Shown one piece after another: positions 1-9,623 of a stretch of DNA of 19,512 bases. Below the pieces are notes generated by a model. It was not told the DNA's origin. It did no database searches and saw nothing but the letters and a program-made list of their open reading frames with translations. The DNA comes from Parvularia atlantis (Eukaryota; Opisthokonta; Rotosphaerida), in NCBI GenBank assembly GCA_943704415.1, contig CALSCO010002103.1, positions 1 through 19,512 of the forward strand, in the 5' to 3' direction. How positions within the stretch are numbered: position 1 is the stretch's first letter; every line of letters starts with the position of its first letter. The translations under genes and the position numbers were made by a program.

Positions 1-18
1 CCCCCCCCCCCCCCCCCC
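1..18. repeat. Homopolymer C run at window edge
   Basis: The first 18 bases are all C. They lie inside what should be an intron of the lipase gene, whose acceptor is at 36-38. A C run this long at the exact window edge may be a contig end or a poor-quality assembly stretch, or a real pyrimidine-rich intron tract. The sequence alone cannot decide. Confidence 0.9.
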
Positions 19-38
19 ATCGTGACGCGGGCGCACAG

Positions 39-1249
39 GCAACAAGTACAGCTGCAAGCACCGGCACCTCTCACCCGACGACGACCAGTACTGGAACTTC
101 TCGCTGGACGAGCTCGCCGCGATCGACCTGCCGACGATGATCAACTACGTCTGCGACCGCGCGCAGCAGGACAAGATCGCCTACATCGGCTTCTCCAACG
201 GCTCGGCGCAGGCGTTCGCCGCGTTCTCGATGGACGACGAGCTGGCCGAGCGCGTCTCGTGCTTTGTTGCGCTCTCGCCGGCCATCAAGGTCACGGGTGC
301 GTCGCGGCGCGGCTGGGGCGCGGCTGATGCTCAGCTGGCCGCGCAGGCCTGTCCAACTCGCTCGCGAGCGCGGTCATCAACAGCAACACGCGCTACCTCT
401 ACCTCGTGCGTGCGCGCCCGCACGCCACTGTCCGTCTGCTCACGCGCGTGCAGGTCTTTGGCACGAAGATGATGCTGTCAATCGCCGTGTTCTGGCAGCA
501 GGTGCTGTCGACGCAGGTGCTTGTGCAGGTGATCGACTTTTGCCTCTGGTACCTGTTTGGGTGGCGCTGCATGCACTGGCCCGCCGCCGACAAGCCGCGC
601 ATCTACTACCGTGCGCGGTCATGTGCTCGCGGTGTGCCTGTCTTACGCGTGCGCCACAGACATCTTCAGCTGGACGAGCGTCAAGCACATCGTGCACTGG
701 TGCGCAATGGGCGTGTGCGGGGCACCCGTTGCGGTGCTCACGCCGCGCCGCAGGTTCCAGATCATCACGACCGGGCGCTTCGCCATGTACGACGACACGC
801 AGCGCGAGGGGTGGTTCCAGACGGTGCGCGCGTGCGTGTGCGCGCGCTCTGTGCCAGCCGTGACACGCGCTCGGCCGCGCAGCCCGAGTACGACGTCGGC
901 CGCGTGCGTGTGCCACTCGCGCTCTTTTACGGCGGGCGTGACACGATGATCGACGCCGACGCGCTGCTCAGCTCGGTCTCGCGGGTGTGCGCGCGCGCCC
1001 CACGCGCGAACGCTCGCTCACGCACACCACGCAGCCCTTCCTCACCCACCTCGAGCCGACCTACGAGCATCTCGACTTTCTCTGGTGCGCGCGGGCGTCC
1101 GTGCCGTTTGGTGCTCACTGTGCGCCGTGCACAGGGCCGACACCGCACCCACGGTCGTCTTCCCCAAGATCTGCGCGCTGCTCAAGCACCGCGATCAGCC
1201 CGAGCCCGAGCACGAGTACGAGCAGCCCGGCGCGGCCAAAGCTCTATGA
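39..1249 (+). CDS. Sterol-ester/triglyceride lipase (AB-hydrolase, Tgl1/Yeh type), 5' truncated
   Basis: This is the C-terminal two thirds of a fungal acid-lipase family enzyme that hydrolyses steryl esters or triacylglycerol at lipid droplets or membranes. Exons: 39-296, 347-405, 454-610, 660-699, 754-823, 883-984, 1035-1084, 1135-1249; every junction keeps frame and the stop is TGA at 1247-1249. The first visible exon starts GNKYSCKH, as in the family. The nucleophile elbow is GFSNGSAQAF (Ser near base 195), the acid is the Asp in FYGGRD, and the catalytic His is in YEHLDFLWAD. HIFSWTSVKHIVHWFQI, created by splicing, is a family signature in the cap region. A long hydrophobic stretch (MMLSIAVFW onward) may dip into membrane. 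The N-terminus and any membrane anchor lie outside the window, so Tgl1 and Yeh types cannot be separated. Confidence 0.88.
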
Positions 1250-2389
1250 GCGCACGTGTGGGCGCGCAGCCGCTGCACACACACACACACCGGCCGCCGT
1301 CACAGTGAGAACGCTTTCTCCCACTACACTTGAATGGACATCCGCAGCCGGTATGCCCGTTTTCCGGCGCGGGCGGGCCTCGCAACACGCAGACGAGCGA
1401 ATGGCCAGGAGGGAGAGTCGCAGACACAGCAGGGCGGCACGCAGGTCGTCGAGCGCACCAGCAATCGCTGGGGGGGGGAGAGGAGAGAGAGTTGTTGACG
1501 ACAAAGCAGCAGCAGCAGCAGCAGCGGACGATCCGAGACGACGACGGCGTGCGCAGGAGGAGGCACACCGACGACGCCCCAGACGGCCCAGACGCCCTCA
1601 GCAGCTGCGCGGGATCACGCGCGTCAGGCCCGACGGTGCAAAAGAGCGCAACGCGCGCGCGCACCACGGCAGCGAGCAGCAGCAGCAGCGCGCCGAGGCA
1701 GGGCCAGGAGCTGGGACGAACGCGGCGACGGGGAAGGCGAGCTGCTCGTCATGGATGGGGGGGTGAGTAGTCGGCAGTCCGGGCGGCGGGAAACGTCCCC
1801 CCCTTGCGGGCTGCGTGCATGCGAGTCGTCAGCACGCACACGCACGCACGCACGCACACGAGCGCACGGCCACGCACGACGGGCTTATTTTTGGCAAACT
1901 TGCACATCAGCGCACGGCGGCGACGACGACGACGACGACAAGGGCGACAAGGCGGGCGCGGACGGGGTGAAGCGGGGGGGGATCTCGACTGCTGATGCTC
2001 GGCCGCGCACACGAGATCGGCGGCGGAGAGATATCGGCGGCGGAGACCGTCCCCCTGATGCGGCGGCGGCATTGCGGGGCGGCGGGCGGACGGCGGGGCG
2101 GGCGAGGACGAGGACGAGGGCGGACAGGTTCTTGACGTGGTGCGACAATGCAGTTGTGAGCTTCCGTCCCATCCTGCACCCGCGCGCGCGTGCGCGGTCA
2201 GTGGCAGGCGCACACAAGAGCGAGGGAGAGCGCACGCACCTGGATGGACCGGCGCATGCTGTTGACGGGCGAGACGAAGGGAGAGGAAAAAGAAGAAAGA
2301 AACACGAACGAGACGAACAAACACAGACGAAGACGACGACGACGGTCACAGACGGCTGTACAGAGCGCGAGCCCCCGACCCGGAGGGGC
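1250..2389. other. Low-complexity stretch between lipase and QCR8
   Basis: No recognisable conserved protein is seen in these 1.1 kb on either strand. The stretch holds a CA run (about 1276-1292), a CAG run of six units (1507-1524), G runs, a CGCA repeat (about 1847-1860) and GAC/CGG-rich tracts, which make many open frames by composition alone. Both flanking genes end toward it (lipase +, QCR8 -), so it should include two 3' ends. The best-supported content is a possible minus-strand spliced transcript, listed separately. Confidence 0.6.
1811..2257 (-). other. Possible minus-strand spliced transcript of unknown coding capacity
   Basis: Two intervals match the local intron pattern on the minus strand: 2174-2239 (donor GTGCGTGC, internal CACTGAC, acceptor TGCAG) and 1811-1877 (donor GTGCGTGG, GCTGACGA, acceptor ACGCAG). 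The first would follow a short exon starting with ATG at 2257, itself preceded by a C/T-rich tract (about 2270-2325) like those before fungal start codons. Reading from that ATG gives about 94 residues (2257-2240 joined to 2173-1907). They are Arg/Pro-rich, end in a short valine-rich hydrophobic run, and stop before the second candidate intron. The product resembles nothing I know. It could be a small gene, a non-coding RNA, or chance splice-like sequence. Confidence 0.25.
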
Positions 2390-2741
2390 TCACTGCTCGT
2401 GGTCGTAGTGCTTGGGGTCCTTGCGCTTGAGCCGCGCGTGCTCCTCCGTGGCCCAGTAGTACACGCCGTAGCCCAAGGCGAGGCCCGGCACCACGTTGAG
2501 CAGCTCGCCCGTCACGCGCCGGTACATGTTGAACACGCCTGCGCCGCGCGCGCGTGACGTTGCGTGAGCCCTTTGTGCGCGCGCAACGTCGTCATCCCAC
2601 GTGAGCCGCACTCTTCGAGAACAGGCCGGCGAACGCGCGCTGCTCCAGGCCCGAGATGGACACGGTGACGATGCCCTTGACCTTGGGGCCGAGCGAGCCC
2701 CACTCGCCGATGTACCGCAGGCCCGCACCGCCGCCGCCCAT
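2390..2741 (-). CDS. QCR8: Cytochrome bc1 complex subunit 8 (Qcr8)
   Basis: This is the small single-span subunit of mitochondrial complex III that packs near cytochrome b on the intermembrane-space side. Exons are 2612-2741 and 2390-2538, joined over a 73-nt intron whose donor is GTGCGG. The product is 92 residues, close to yeast Qcr8 at 94. It opens MGGGGAGLRYIGEWGSLGPK, has the family block GLFSKSVFNMYRR that is completed only by splicing, then a hydrophobic span (about residues 54-72, VVPGLALGYGVYYWA) and a charged tail ending KHYDHEQ. I chose ATG 2741 because homologous proteins start just before the YxGxWG motif. A longer in-frame upstream extension begins with GTG, not ATG. Confidence 0.93.
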
Positions 2742-3180
2742 CGCGCGACCGACAACAGCCGAGTCGACAGAGAGAGACGAGAAAAAGTGCCCGGCCACGT
2801 GAACGGCTGGCCACCACGGCTGGCCAAGATTACTTGGGTGACGGGACGATGCGTGCGCGGGCGGCGGGCGGGGTGGCAGGTCGTGGCTGTTTCTTTACAG
2901 CGGCGGGGTGACTGTGCCTCGCTGGGGCAGAAGGAGGCGACCAAATCGCTCGTGGCGCCAAGCAGCCAGATGGCAACACTGGTGATGATGGCCTCGGCGG
3001 CGCGTTCGAGTTCGTGTCACGCGACGGGACCGGACGGCAGCCCCACAGTGACGACGTTCGCGGGGTTTCCAGCAGTGGCGCAATCGTGCAGCGGGGAAAG
3101 TGCGCCCCGTTCCTGTCGCAAACCGCACAGAGCACTCAGCACTTACACACAGAGCCGATCGCGCGCGCGCGCGCGGAGGA
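2742..3180. other. Spacer between bZIP gene and QCR8 (promoter of QCR8)
   Basis: These 439 bp separate two minus-strand genes and should contain the bZIP 3' end and the QCR8 promoter. I see no conserved coding segment. The open frames here, including part of a very long minus-strand frame running to 4379, are composition-driven. The E-box at 2796-2801 and a G/A-rich tract (2768-2787) just upstream of QCR8 are the only notable elements. Confidence 0.6.
2796..2801. promoter_or_regulatory. E-box CACGTG upstream of QCR8
   Basis: The palindrome CACGTG lies 55 bp upstream of the QCR8 start codon. In S. cerevisiae the QCR8 promoter is bound by the CACGTG factor Cbf1/Cpf1 together with Abf1 and the HAP complex. 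Function here is inferred from position and motif only. Confidence 0.45.
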
Positions 3181-4090
3181 TCACAGGTCGACGTCCTCCA
3201 CGGCGACGGGCGGCTCGAGCGCGGCGAGCTGCGCGTTCTCGAGCGCGGCCTTGTCGGCGAGCTGCTCGATCTGTGTGCACACACATCAGCGACACGGGCG
3301 TGCGGAGGGGCCCGGCGGACGCACCTGGGCCTCGCGTTCGCGGTCGCGGCGGAGCGTGAGGAGGTCGCGCAGGTACTTGACCTCGGACTCGAGGACGCGC
3401 ACGCGGCGCTGGAGCACCTCAGTCTGCGCCGCGCGTGCGCGATCGGGCGTGAGCGCACGCCATTTTTCCCTCGACAAAGCGCACCTTCTCCGACATGATC
3501 TTGGTCATCGACTCGAGCTTTTGCTCGCGCATCTTCTTCTTGAGGCGGAAGCGCGCGCTGGCGGCCGAGTTGCGCCTGCGCTTCTCCTCCTGGTCGATGT
3601 CCTCGTCGCCAGTCTGCGCGCGCCCGCGGTGAGCCCGCCAAGCACGAGCGAAAAGAGGCGAAGGAGGGGGGAAAAAAGACGGCGGCCCTCAGGAGCAAAA
3701 CATCACGCTGCGTCTTGTCATCGAGCGCGGGGCGACGAGCCGCGCCGCGCCCCAATCCACCAAGGAGTCTAAAAACAGCTGTCCTGGTCATCCGCGGGCC
3801 GCGCCCGTCCCTCTCTCTCCCCTCGCCCCCGTCGTTGTTCGCACGCACCTCGTCCGAGCGCCGCTTGCTGTGCGCAGGCGATGGCGTCTCGTTCATGTAC
3901 GGCTCGTCCTTGACGTCGCCGAGAACGTCGGGCGTGACGGCTGCCACGGTGCGTCGTCCGTCATCCAGCCGTCCGGGACGACGCGGGAAACAGGCGCACC
4001 GAGCGGGGCGACGGCGCCGCCAAACTCGGTAAAGTCGACTGTCGTCCACAGCAACAGCGACTCGTCGAGCGCCGGGCTGGTCGCGTCCAT
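3181..4090 (-). CDS. bZIP transcription factor, Cys3/Met4/Zip1 class
   Basis: This is a nuclear DNA-binding regulator of 166 residues. Exons: 4000-4090, 3849-3940, 3485-3613, 3325-3423, 3181-3270. The N-terminus (MDATSPALDES) is acidic and could be activating. The basic region at about residues 71-90 reads KRRRNSAASARFRLKKK, with the contact pattern N76-A79-S80-F83-R84. In fungi this pattern belongs to the sulphur-metabolism and stress regulators Cys-3, Met4/MetR and Zip1 rather than to Gcn4 or AP-1. A leucine-zipper coiled coil follows (about 95-150), rich in Leu/Val heptads (LQRRVRVLESEVKYLRDLL), and the tail is VAVEDVDL. Intron 3 (3614-3848) is 235 nt, far longer than its neighbours. Upstream in-frame extension exists only through GTG, so ATG 4090 is the start. 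Targets are inferred from the class only. Confidence 0.85.
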
Positions 4091-4280
4091 CCTCCGGCGA
4101 GCGCGCGACGGTCCTGTCCGGCGTGCGCTGCATATCACGAGGAATGTGAGTCGGGCCGCGGCTGCGGGTCAGGTGGCTTCGGCACAACCGGCATCGGGGG
4201 GAGGGAGGGGGGGAATCGCCGACGGCCCACGCCGCGGCCCATTCCGCCGCATCCCGCGCGCCACTCTCGCGCGCCCCGCC

Positions 4281-4356
4281 GCCACACGGCCCCGCCGCCA
4301 CACGGCCCCGCCGCCACACGGCCCCGCCGCCACACGGCCCCGCCGCCACACGGCCC
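4281..4356. repeat. 16-bp tandem repeat, nearly five copies
   Basis: The unit gccacacggccccgcc repeats head to tail from 4281, 4297, 4313 and 4329 exactly, with a partial fifth copy from 4345. It lies in the shared promoter of the bZIP and phosphomutase genes. The perfect identity of the copies suggests recent expansion or active homogenisation. Confidence 0.95.
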
Positions 4357-4371
4357 GGCCCGCGCGGCGCC

Positions 4372-4379
4372 GACGTCAC
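4372..4379 (-). promoter_or_regulatory. CRE-like bZIP site GTGACGTC
   Basis: GTGACGTC on the minus strand resembles the TGACGTCA site recognised by many bZIP proteins. It sits between the divergent bZIP and phosphomutase starts, so auto- or cross-regulation is possible. It is a single short match. Confidence 0.25.
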
Positions 4380-4429
4380 TGCTTCCTTAACTCCCCAACC
4401 AAGCCCTGAAACGCCGCCACACCCATCGC

Positions 4430-6731
4430 ATGGCTGGGATCGATCAGCTCGAGGCGCTGGTCGCGTCGTGGCTCGCTCTCGATCGCGTGCGCCGTGCTGC
4501 TTGCGTTTGTCTCGCGCGTCGGCTGAGGGGTTGCGCAGTGCGTGGAGACGAGGGGCGAGATCGAGCGGCTGGTGGACCGGCGCGCGTCGGACGAGCTGAG
4601 ACGGCGGATGGCGCCGCGCATCGCGTTCGGCACGGCCGGGCTAAGAGCCGCGATGGGCGCCGGCTATGCGCACATGAACGAGCTCGTGGTCGTGCAGACG
4701 ACGCAGGTGCGCGTCGCGTGCGTACATAGATCGCCGTGTCTGATCAGGATGCGCGCCGGCAGGGGCTGGCCGAGCACCTGATCGCGACCGACCCGGACGT
4801 GCGCGCGCGCGGCGTCGTCATCGGCCACGACCACCGCCACCGCTCGGCCACGTTCGCGCGGCTCGCGGCCGGCGTGCTGCTGCACCGCGGCGTGCCCGTG
4901 CACCACTACGGCTGCGTCGTCGCCACGCCGCTTGTCGTGCGTCCTTCGCGATGCGCTCACTCGATCTGAGCGCTCACGCCGGCGCGCGACGCAGCCCTTC
5001 GCCGTCACCCTGCTCAACGCGTCCGCCGGCGTCATGATCACGGCGTCGCACAACCCGAAGGACGACAACGGGTGCGCCGCCTCCGCGCCTCGCTTCGCTT
5101 GTCCTCACGCGGTGCGCAGGTATAAGCTGTACGCGAGCAACGGCGCACAGATCATCCCGCCCACCGACGCCGACGTGCAGGCGCGCATCCTCGCTCACCT
5201 CGAGCCGCAGAGCTGGGACTACGACGCGGTCGACACGCACCCGCTCGCGCACCGCCTTGACCTGCCGCAGGGCGGCAACGACCTGATCGTCGAGTATCTC
5301 GCGTACATGCGGCTCAACCTGCGCTTCACGCTCGCCACACCCCGCGCCGACGCCGCCCTGATCCCGCGCCCCGCGATCGCCTACACGGCCATGCACGGCG
5401 TCGGGCACCGCTTCGTGCAGCGCGCCTTTGTCGCGTTTGGCCTCGACCCGCCCAGCGCCGTTGAGGAGCAGTGCACGCCCGACCCGGACTTTCCGACCGT
5501 CAAATTCCCCAACCCGTGCGCGCGGCTGGTGCACGTCATCGCCTGCTCACGCGCCTGGTGCGCAGCGAGGAAGGCAAGGGCGCGCTGCAGCTGGCGATCG
5601 CGCACGCCGAGCGCGTGGGCGCATCGCTGATCCTCGCCAACGACCCGGACGCGGACCGCCTGGCCGTGGCCGAGCGCGACCCGGCGCGCGGCGAGTGGCA
5701 CGTGTTCAACGGCAACGAGGTCGGCGCGCTGCTGGGCTGGTTCCTGCTAGAGCAGCCGGCGCGCTCGGCCAAGCGCGCGATGCTCGCCTCGGCCGTCTCG
5801 TCGCGCATGCTCGCCACGATCTGCGCCGCCGCCGAGCCGCCCGTGCTCTTCCGCGTGCGTGCCGTGCTGGACGACTGCGCACACAGCGCTGACAGCACGG
5901 CGCAGGAGACGCTCACAGGGTTCAAGTGGCTCGGCAACGTCGCGCTGCAGCTCGAAGCCGAGGGCTACGAGGTGCTCTTTGCGTTCGAGGAGGCGATCGG
6001 TGCGTGCAGCCCGCGCCTGGCGCTGCGCGGCCGTGCTGAGTGTGCGTGCCCACGCGCCAGGGTACATGACCGACCCGCGCGTGAAGGACAAGGACGGCAT
6101 TAGCGCGGCCGTGACGATGGCTCACCTGGCCAACTACGTCGCTGACCAGGGCCGCACGCTGCTGCAGATGCTGCACGAGCTCTACACGCGGTGCGCGCTG
6201 ATGCTGCGGCGCGTACAAGTGCTCACGCGCGCGAGAAACAGGCACGGCTACTTTGCGATCAACAACTCGTACTTTGTCAGCCCCGAGCCGGCCGTGACCG
6301 CGGCGATCTTCGAGCGGCTGCGGCACTTTCCCGGCGGCGTCGCGATGGCCGACGGCTTCACCTACCCGGCCGGGTGCGGGCCGTTTGCCGTGGCGTCCGT
6401 GCGCGACGTCACACGCGGCTTTGACAGCGACACGGGCGCGCAATCGGTGCGCTGCGTGCGGCAGCCCGGGTGACCTTTGACGCGCACGCCCGCGCAGACA
6501 CTGCCCGTCGACGCCTCGAGCAACTTTGTGGCGCTGCGCTTCGCCAACGGCGCGACCGTCTCGCTGCGCGCGTCCGGCACCGAGCCCAAGGTCAAGTACT
6601 ACGCCGAGCTGCGCGGTGCGCCCGATCAGCCGCGCGCAGCCGTCGAGCGCGAGCTCCAGCGTGTCGTCGACGCCGTCGTGCAGACCGTGCTCGAGCCCGA
6701 CAGGCACGGGCTGCGCGCGCGCGCAGTGTGA
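4430..6731 (+). CDS. PRM15: Phosphopentomutase/phosphoglucomutase (Prm15/PGM2 family)
   Basis: A cytosolic alpha-D-phosphohexomutase that moves phosphate between C1 and C5/C6 of ribose or glucose, linking nucleoside salvage to the pentose phosphate pathway. Exons: 4430-4486, 4539-4706, 4763-4936, 4995-5071, 5120-5515, 5566-5854, 5906-5999, 6061-6190, 6242-6446, 6498-6731, giving 607 residues, near the family's roughly 620. The phosphoserine loop TASHNPKDDNGYK has Ser151. The metal loop is DPDADR (Asp317, 319, 321), the sugar loop FEEAIG (Glu415, 416), and the phosphate loop RASGTEPK (554-561). The TASHNPKxDNGYK form distinguishes the PGM2/Prm15 subfamily from classical Pgm1. For intron 2 I used the acceptor at 4762, which restores the conserved TTQGLAEHL; an earlier AG at 4747 would insert five residues. 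All active-site residues are intact, and the gene runs tail-to-tail into a RING-like ORF. Confidence 0.93.
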
Positions 6732-6746
6732 GTGAAATGCGCAGTT

Positions 6747-6881
6747 TCATCTGTGTTTTGTTTCGCACCAGTTGTCGTTCGTCTTGCGCAGGCACGCGGC
6801 GCAGATGAGGTGCAGGCACTGGGTCCGTCCCGCGTCCGCGCCGAGCACCTCCAAGCAGAATGGGCACACTGGCGGCTCCAT
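6747..6881 (-). CDS. Small RING-like zinc-motif ORF
   Basis: From ATG 6881 this frame encodes 44 residues with C-x2-C-x12-C-x-H-x2-C-x2-C spacing (CPFCLEVLGADAGRTQC, then LHLICAAC). This matches the first six ligands of a RING finger. It then reads NDNWC and stops after six residues, so the eighth ligand is missing. The open frame extends upstream in-frame to about 6947 (TDHHYRVKRR, Pro/Glu-rich) without an ATG. On the other side, AACTG followed by GTGCG looks like a splice donor that could lead to an acceptor inside the antisense of the phosphomutase 3' end. It starts about 110 bp after the PAT1 stop on the same strand, leaving little room for its own promoter. It may be a tiny gene, a pseudogene remnant, or an alternative last exon of PAT1. 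Confidence 0.5.
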   Translation of the reverse strand: MEPPVCPFCLEVLGADAGRTQCLHLICAACLRKTNDNWCETKHR

Positions 6882-6991
6882 CTCCGGCTCCGCGGGCGGC
6901 TCGGGCTCCGCGGGCGCGCGCCTTTTCACGCGATAATGGTGATCCGTCTTGAGTTATGGCACCGTCACGGTCACCTATCCGCGCCACAGTT

Positions 6992-9567
6992 CTACGCCTG
7001 GCTCACTGCCATCAGCTGGCGATAGTCGATGCCCATGGCCATCAGCAGCGTTGTGACGGCCTGCGGCGGCTCGCCGTCGCGGTGCAGGCTGCTGAGCACC
7101 TTCTCGCTGTGCGCTCTCGCGGTCAGCGGCCGATGCAAGCGCGGTCACGTCGCGCACCGAATCTCGGAAAGCAGCTCGTAGCGCTGCTGCTGCGTCGCGT
7201 GCAGCGTTAGGAACGAGAGCAGGAGCCACGTGTCGTCGACCGCGGACGTCTTGTCGAGCAGCGCGAGAAAGTAGCCGCGCAGCAGCGTAAACAGCAGCTC
7301 AAATAGCCGCGTCCTGCGAGCGCGCCGTGTGAGCACGCACCAACCACCAGGCACGCGCGCACCACTCGGCCAGGTCAGCATCAGACACGCCCTCGGGCGC
7401 CTGCTTGAGTACCTCGGCGCGCATCAGCAGCGGGTTGAGCATCGACAGACCAATCTGCCGGCGGTGTCAGGGCCGAGCACGCACACTCATCCGTGCACCT
7501 TGGACGACGCGACCTTGAACAGCGTGAAGAGCGACCAGTTGTCGAGGATGCCGCGCGTGGCCTCGAGCAGCTCGTCAAAGGTGAAGTGGTTGAGCGTCGC
7601 GACGGCGGGCACGCTCACCGCGGCGATAAAGTGGTCGATCTTTTGCGCACCACCGTCAGCGCGACCGCAGCGGTCACCGCACTGCACGGTGCACCTCGTC
7701 GACGGGCGCCGCGCCCATGCCCATCGTGATCAGGTCCCAGGCGCGGCCGAGCAGGTGCACGAGCGCGACCTGCTCGGCGTGCAGAAGCATCCCCATCGCG
7801 CGCTTCAGCAGACGCTGGCCCTTGGCGGTGCGCAGGAAGCGCGCGATGCTCTCGCGGCTGGTGCTGCGGGTGCGTCCAGCAGGTGAGCGGCACGGCCCGC
7901 AAGCACAGCACACGCACCGGTCGGCAAAGTGCGGCTCCTGTGCGCCCGGCGCGGCAGGCCACGTGAGGAGCAGGCCGCGGATGATGCGCTGCCGCAGCTC
8001 CGAGCGCGGCGCCAGCGGGCGGAACGTCCTGTGCACGTGCGCATCGGCCACGACGCGCGCGGGCTGTGTACGACCGCACTTCTTTGCGGGCTCCTCTTGG
8101 CCGTCGTCGCCGTCGCCCTTGCTGGCGATCATGGCGGGCGGCAGCGGCTTGGCGTCACGGCGCTCGCGCTCCTCCCAGTCCTGCGCACGCGCGCACACAA
8201 GTCAGTCACCGCACGTGCACGCCATGTCAGAGCCACACCTCCAGGTCGATGATTGCCTGGGAGACGCTCTCGGCGCCCTTGAGCACGAGCTGGTAGATGT
8301 CGCGCGGCGTCTTGGCGGCGAAGATGTCTGCGACGCACCAATGAGCACGGACACGACAACAGGCGGCGCACTGTTCGCAGCCGGCGGCGGGGCCGGAGCG
8401 CCGTCGGGGGTCTGCGCACGGCGGCAGCGCGTGAGACCGCGTCCGCACCGCACATCGGCCACGCACGGGTGCCGCAGCGGCCGATGGCGGCGCCGTAGTT
8501 TTGGCGTCGGCGGCAAACACGCGCAGCAGTGTCTTGGGCCGCGAGCCAATCGACTTGGGGATGACGCCCAGCGCGCCCTCAAAGCTGACGGCTGCCGATG
8601 CGCGTCCGTGTCAGCCGTAAGTGAACACACGCCGCACGCCGCGCGTACTCGTCGATGTGTCGCGCTTGAGGCGGATCTGCGCGGCGGCGCGCGGCAGCAG
8701 GCTGGATGAGTTGGCCGCGGGCAGGGCCGTCCCAGAGCCGAGCGTGCGGTTGCGATACGCCTGTGCGCGCGCGCTCGCGCTCGTCATTGGGCTTGCTTAC
8801 GCAAGTTGCGCACGCACGAGGTAGTAAAAGTCGTCGATGTACGGGTCTTCCAGGCGCATCTGGTTGAGCTGGATGCGGCAGACGAGGTTGCGCTCGTACG
8901 GCGTCATGATGCGGTCGTACTGCTTGCGGCGCTGCTTGACGGCAAAGTCGCGCTGCGCCTTCATCGTCACGCGGTCGAGCTCGGTCAGGACCATCATGCG
9001 CTCGGCCATGTCCATCGTCACTGCGCGCAGTGTGAGAGGCGTGCGGGCGTGCGCGGCAAACGCAGGGCGTACTCGGCATGGGCATCGGCGGCCTCATCTG
9101 CGTCTGCTGCGAGTGTGGTTGCGGCGGCATCTGTTGCGGGCGCTGCTGCGGGCGCTGCTGCGGGTGCTGCTGCGGGTGCTGCAGCTGCTGCTCCGGGCGC
9201 TGTTGCTGCTGAGGAGGCGGTCCACCGGGACGCGGGCCGAGGATAGGCCGCGATGCGGGCGAACGGGTGCCACCGGGCATAATCAGGTCAAAAACGGACT
9301 CGGGCGTCGGCTGCGGCCGTCCCGTCAGCGACCACGCACACGTCGACAGCACACGCGACACACAAAGGGTCCGTTGTGCGGCGGCCGAAACCCCTGCAGC
9401 TGCTGCAGCTGCTGCGGTGGTGGCGGGCCGTACATGCCGTACCCCTGCGGCGGCCCCATTTGTGGGTACATGCCGGGCATGGGCGGGTACATGCCCATCG
9501 GCATGGGCCTGCGCGCGCGTGCTCAGTGACGCGGCCCACGACCCGCTCAGCCATACGCACGGGCGCA

Positions 9568-9623
<56 letters not shown>

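Larger units (their letters stand above)
4091..4429. promoter_or_regulatory. Divergent promoter region, bZIP (-) and PRM15 (+)
   Basis: These 339 bp separate two divergent start codons (4090 on minus, 4430 on plus), so both promoters must sit here. The region holds a 16-bp tandem repeat array (4281-4356) and a CRE-like half-palindrome GTGACGTC (minus strand, 4372-4379) about 50 bp upstream of the plus-strand start. No coding segment is evident. Confidence 0.7.

Noticed and set aside
1182-1667. Minus-strand ORF with a Cys run (about residues 50-60) as a metal-binding protein
   Set aside because: The cysteines are translations of the CAG/CTG repeat at 1507-1524.
2539-2606. QCR8 donor at CAC|GTGGGA instead of AAGA|GTGCGG
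   Set aside because: The GTGGGA donor gives the wrong phase. The GTGCGG donor restores the conserved F-S-K-S-V-F-N block and matches the local donor code.
4281-4356. CRISPR-like repeat array
   Set aside because: The 16-bp units are contiguous with no spacers and the setting is eukaryotic; it is a minisatellite.
2895-4379. Very long minus-strand open frame (about 494 codons) across the bZIP gene and spacer
   Set aside because: It runs through the bZIP exons in mixed frames and through repeats and spacer. Only the segment encoding VTPDVLGDVKDEPY and the next spliced exons carries conserved sequence; the rest is due to few stops in GC-rich DNA.
4748-4762. Extra five residues (DARRQ) at the start of PRM15 exon 3
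   Set aside because: The acceptor at 4762 gives the conserved TTQGLAEHL and a normal 56-nt intron; the earlier AG inserts residues not expected in the family.
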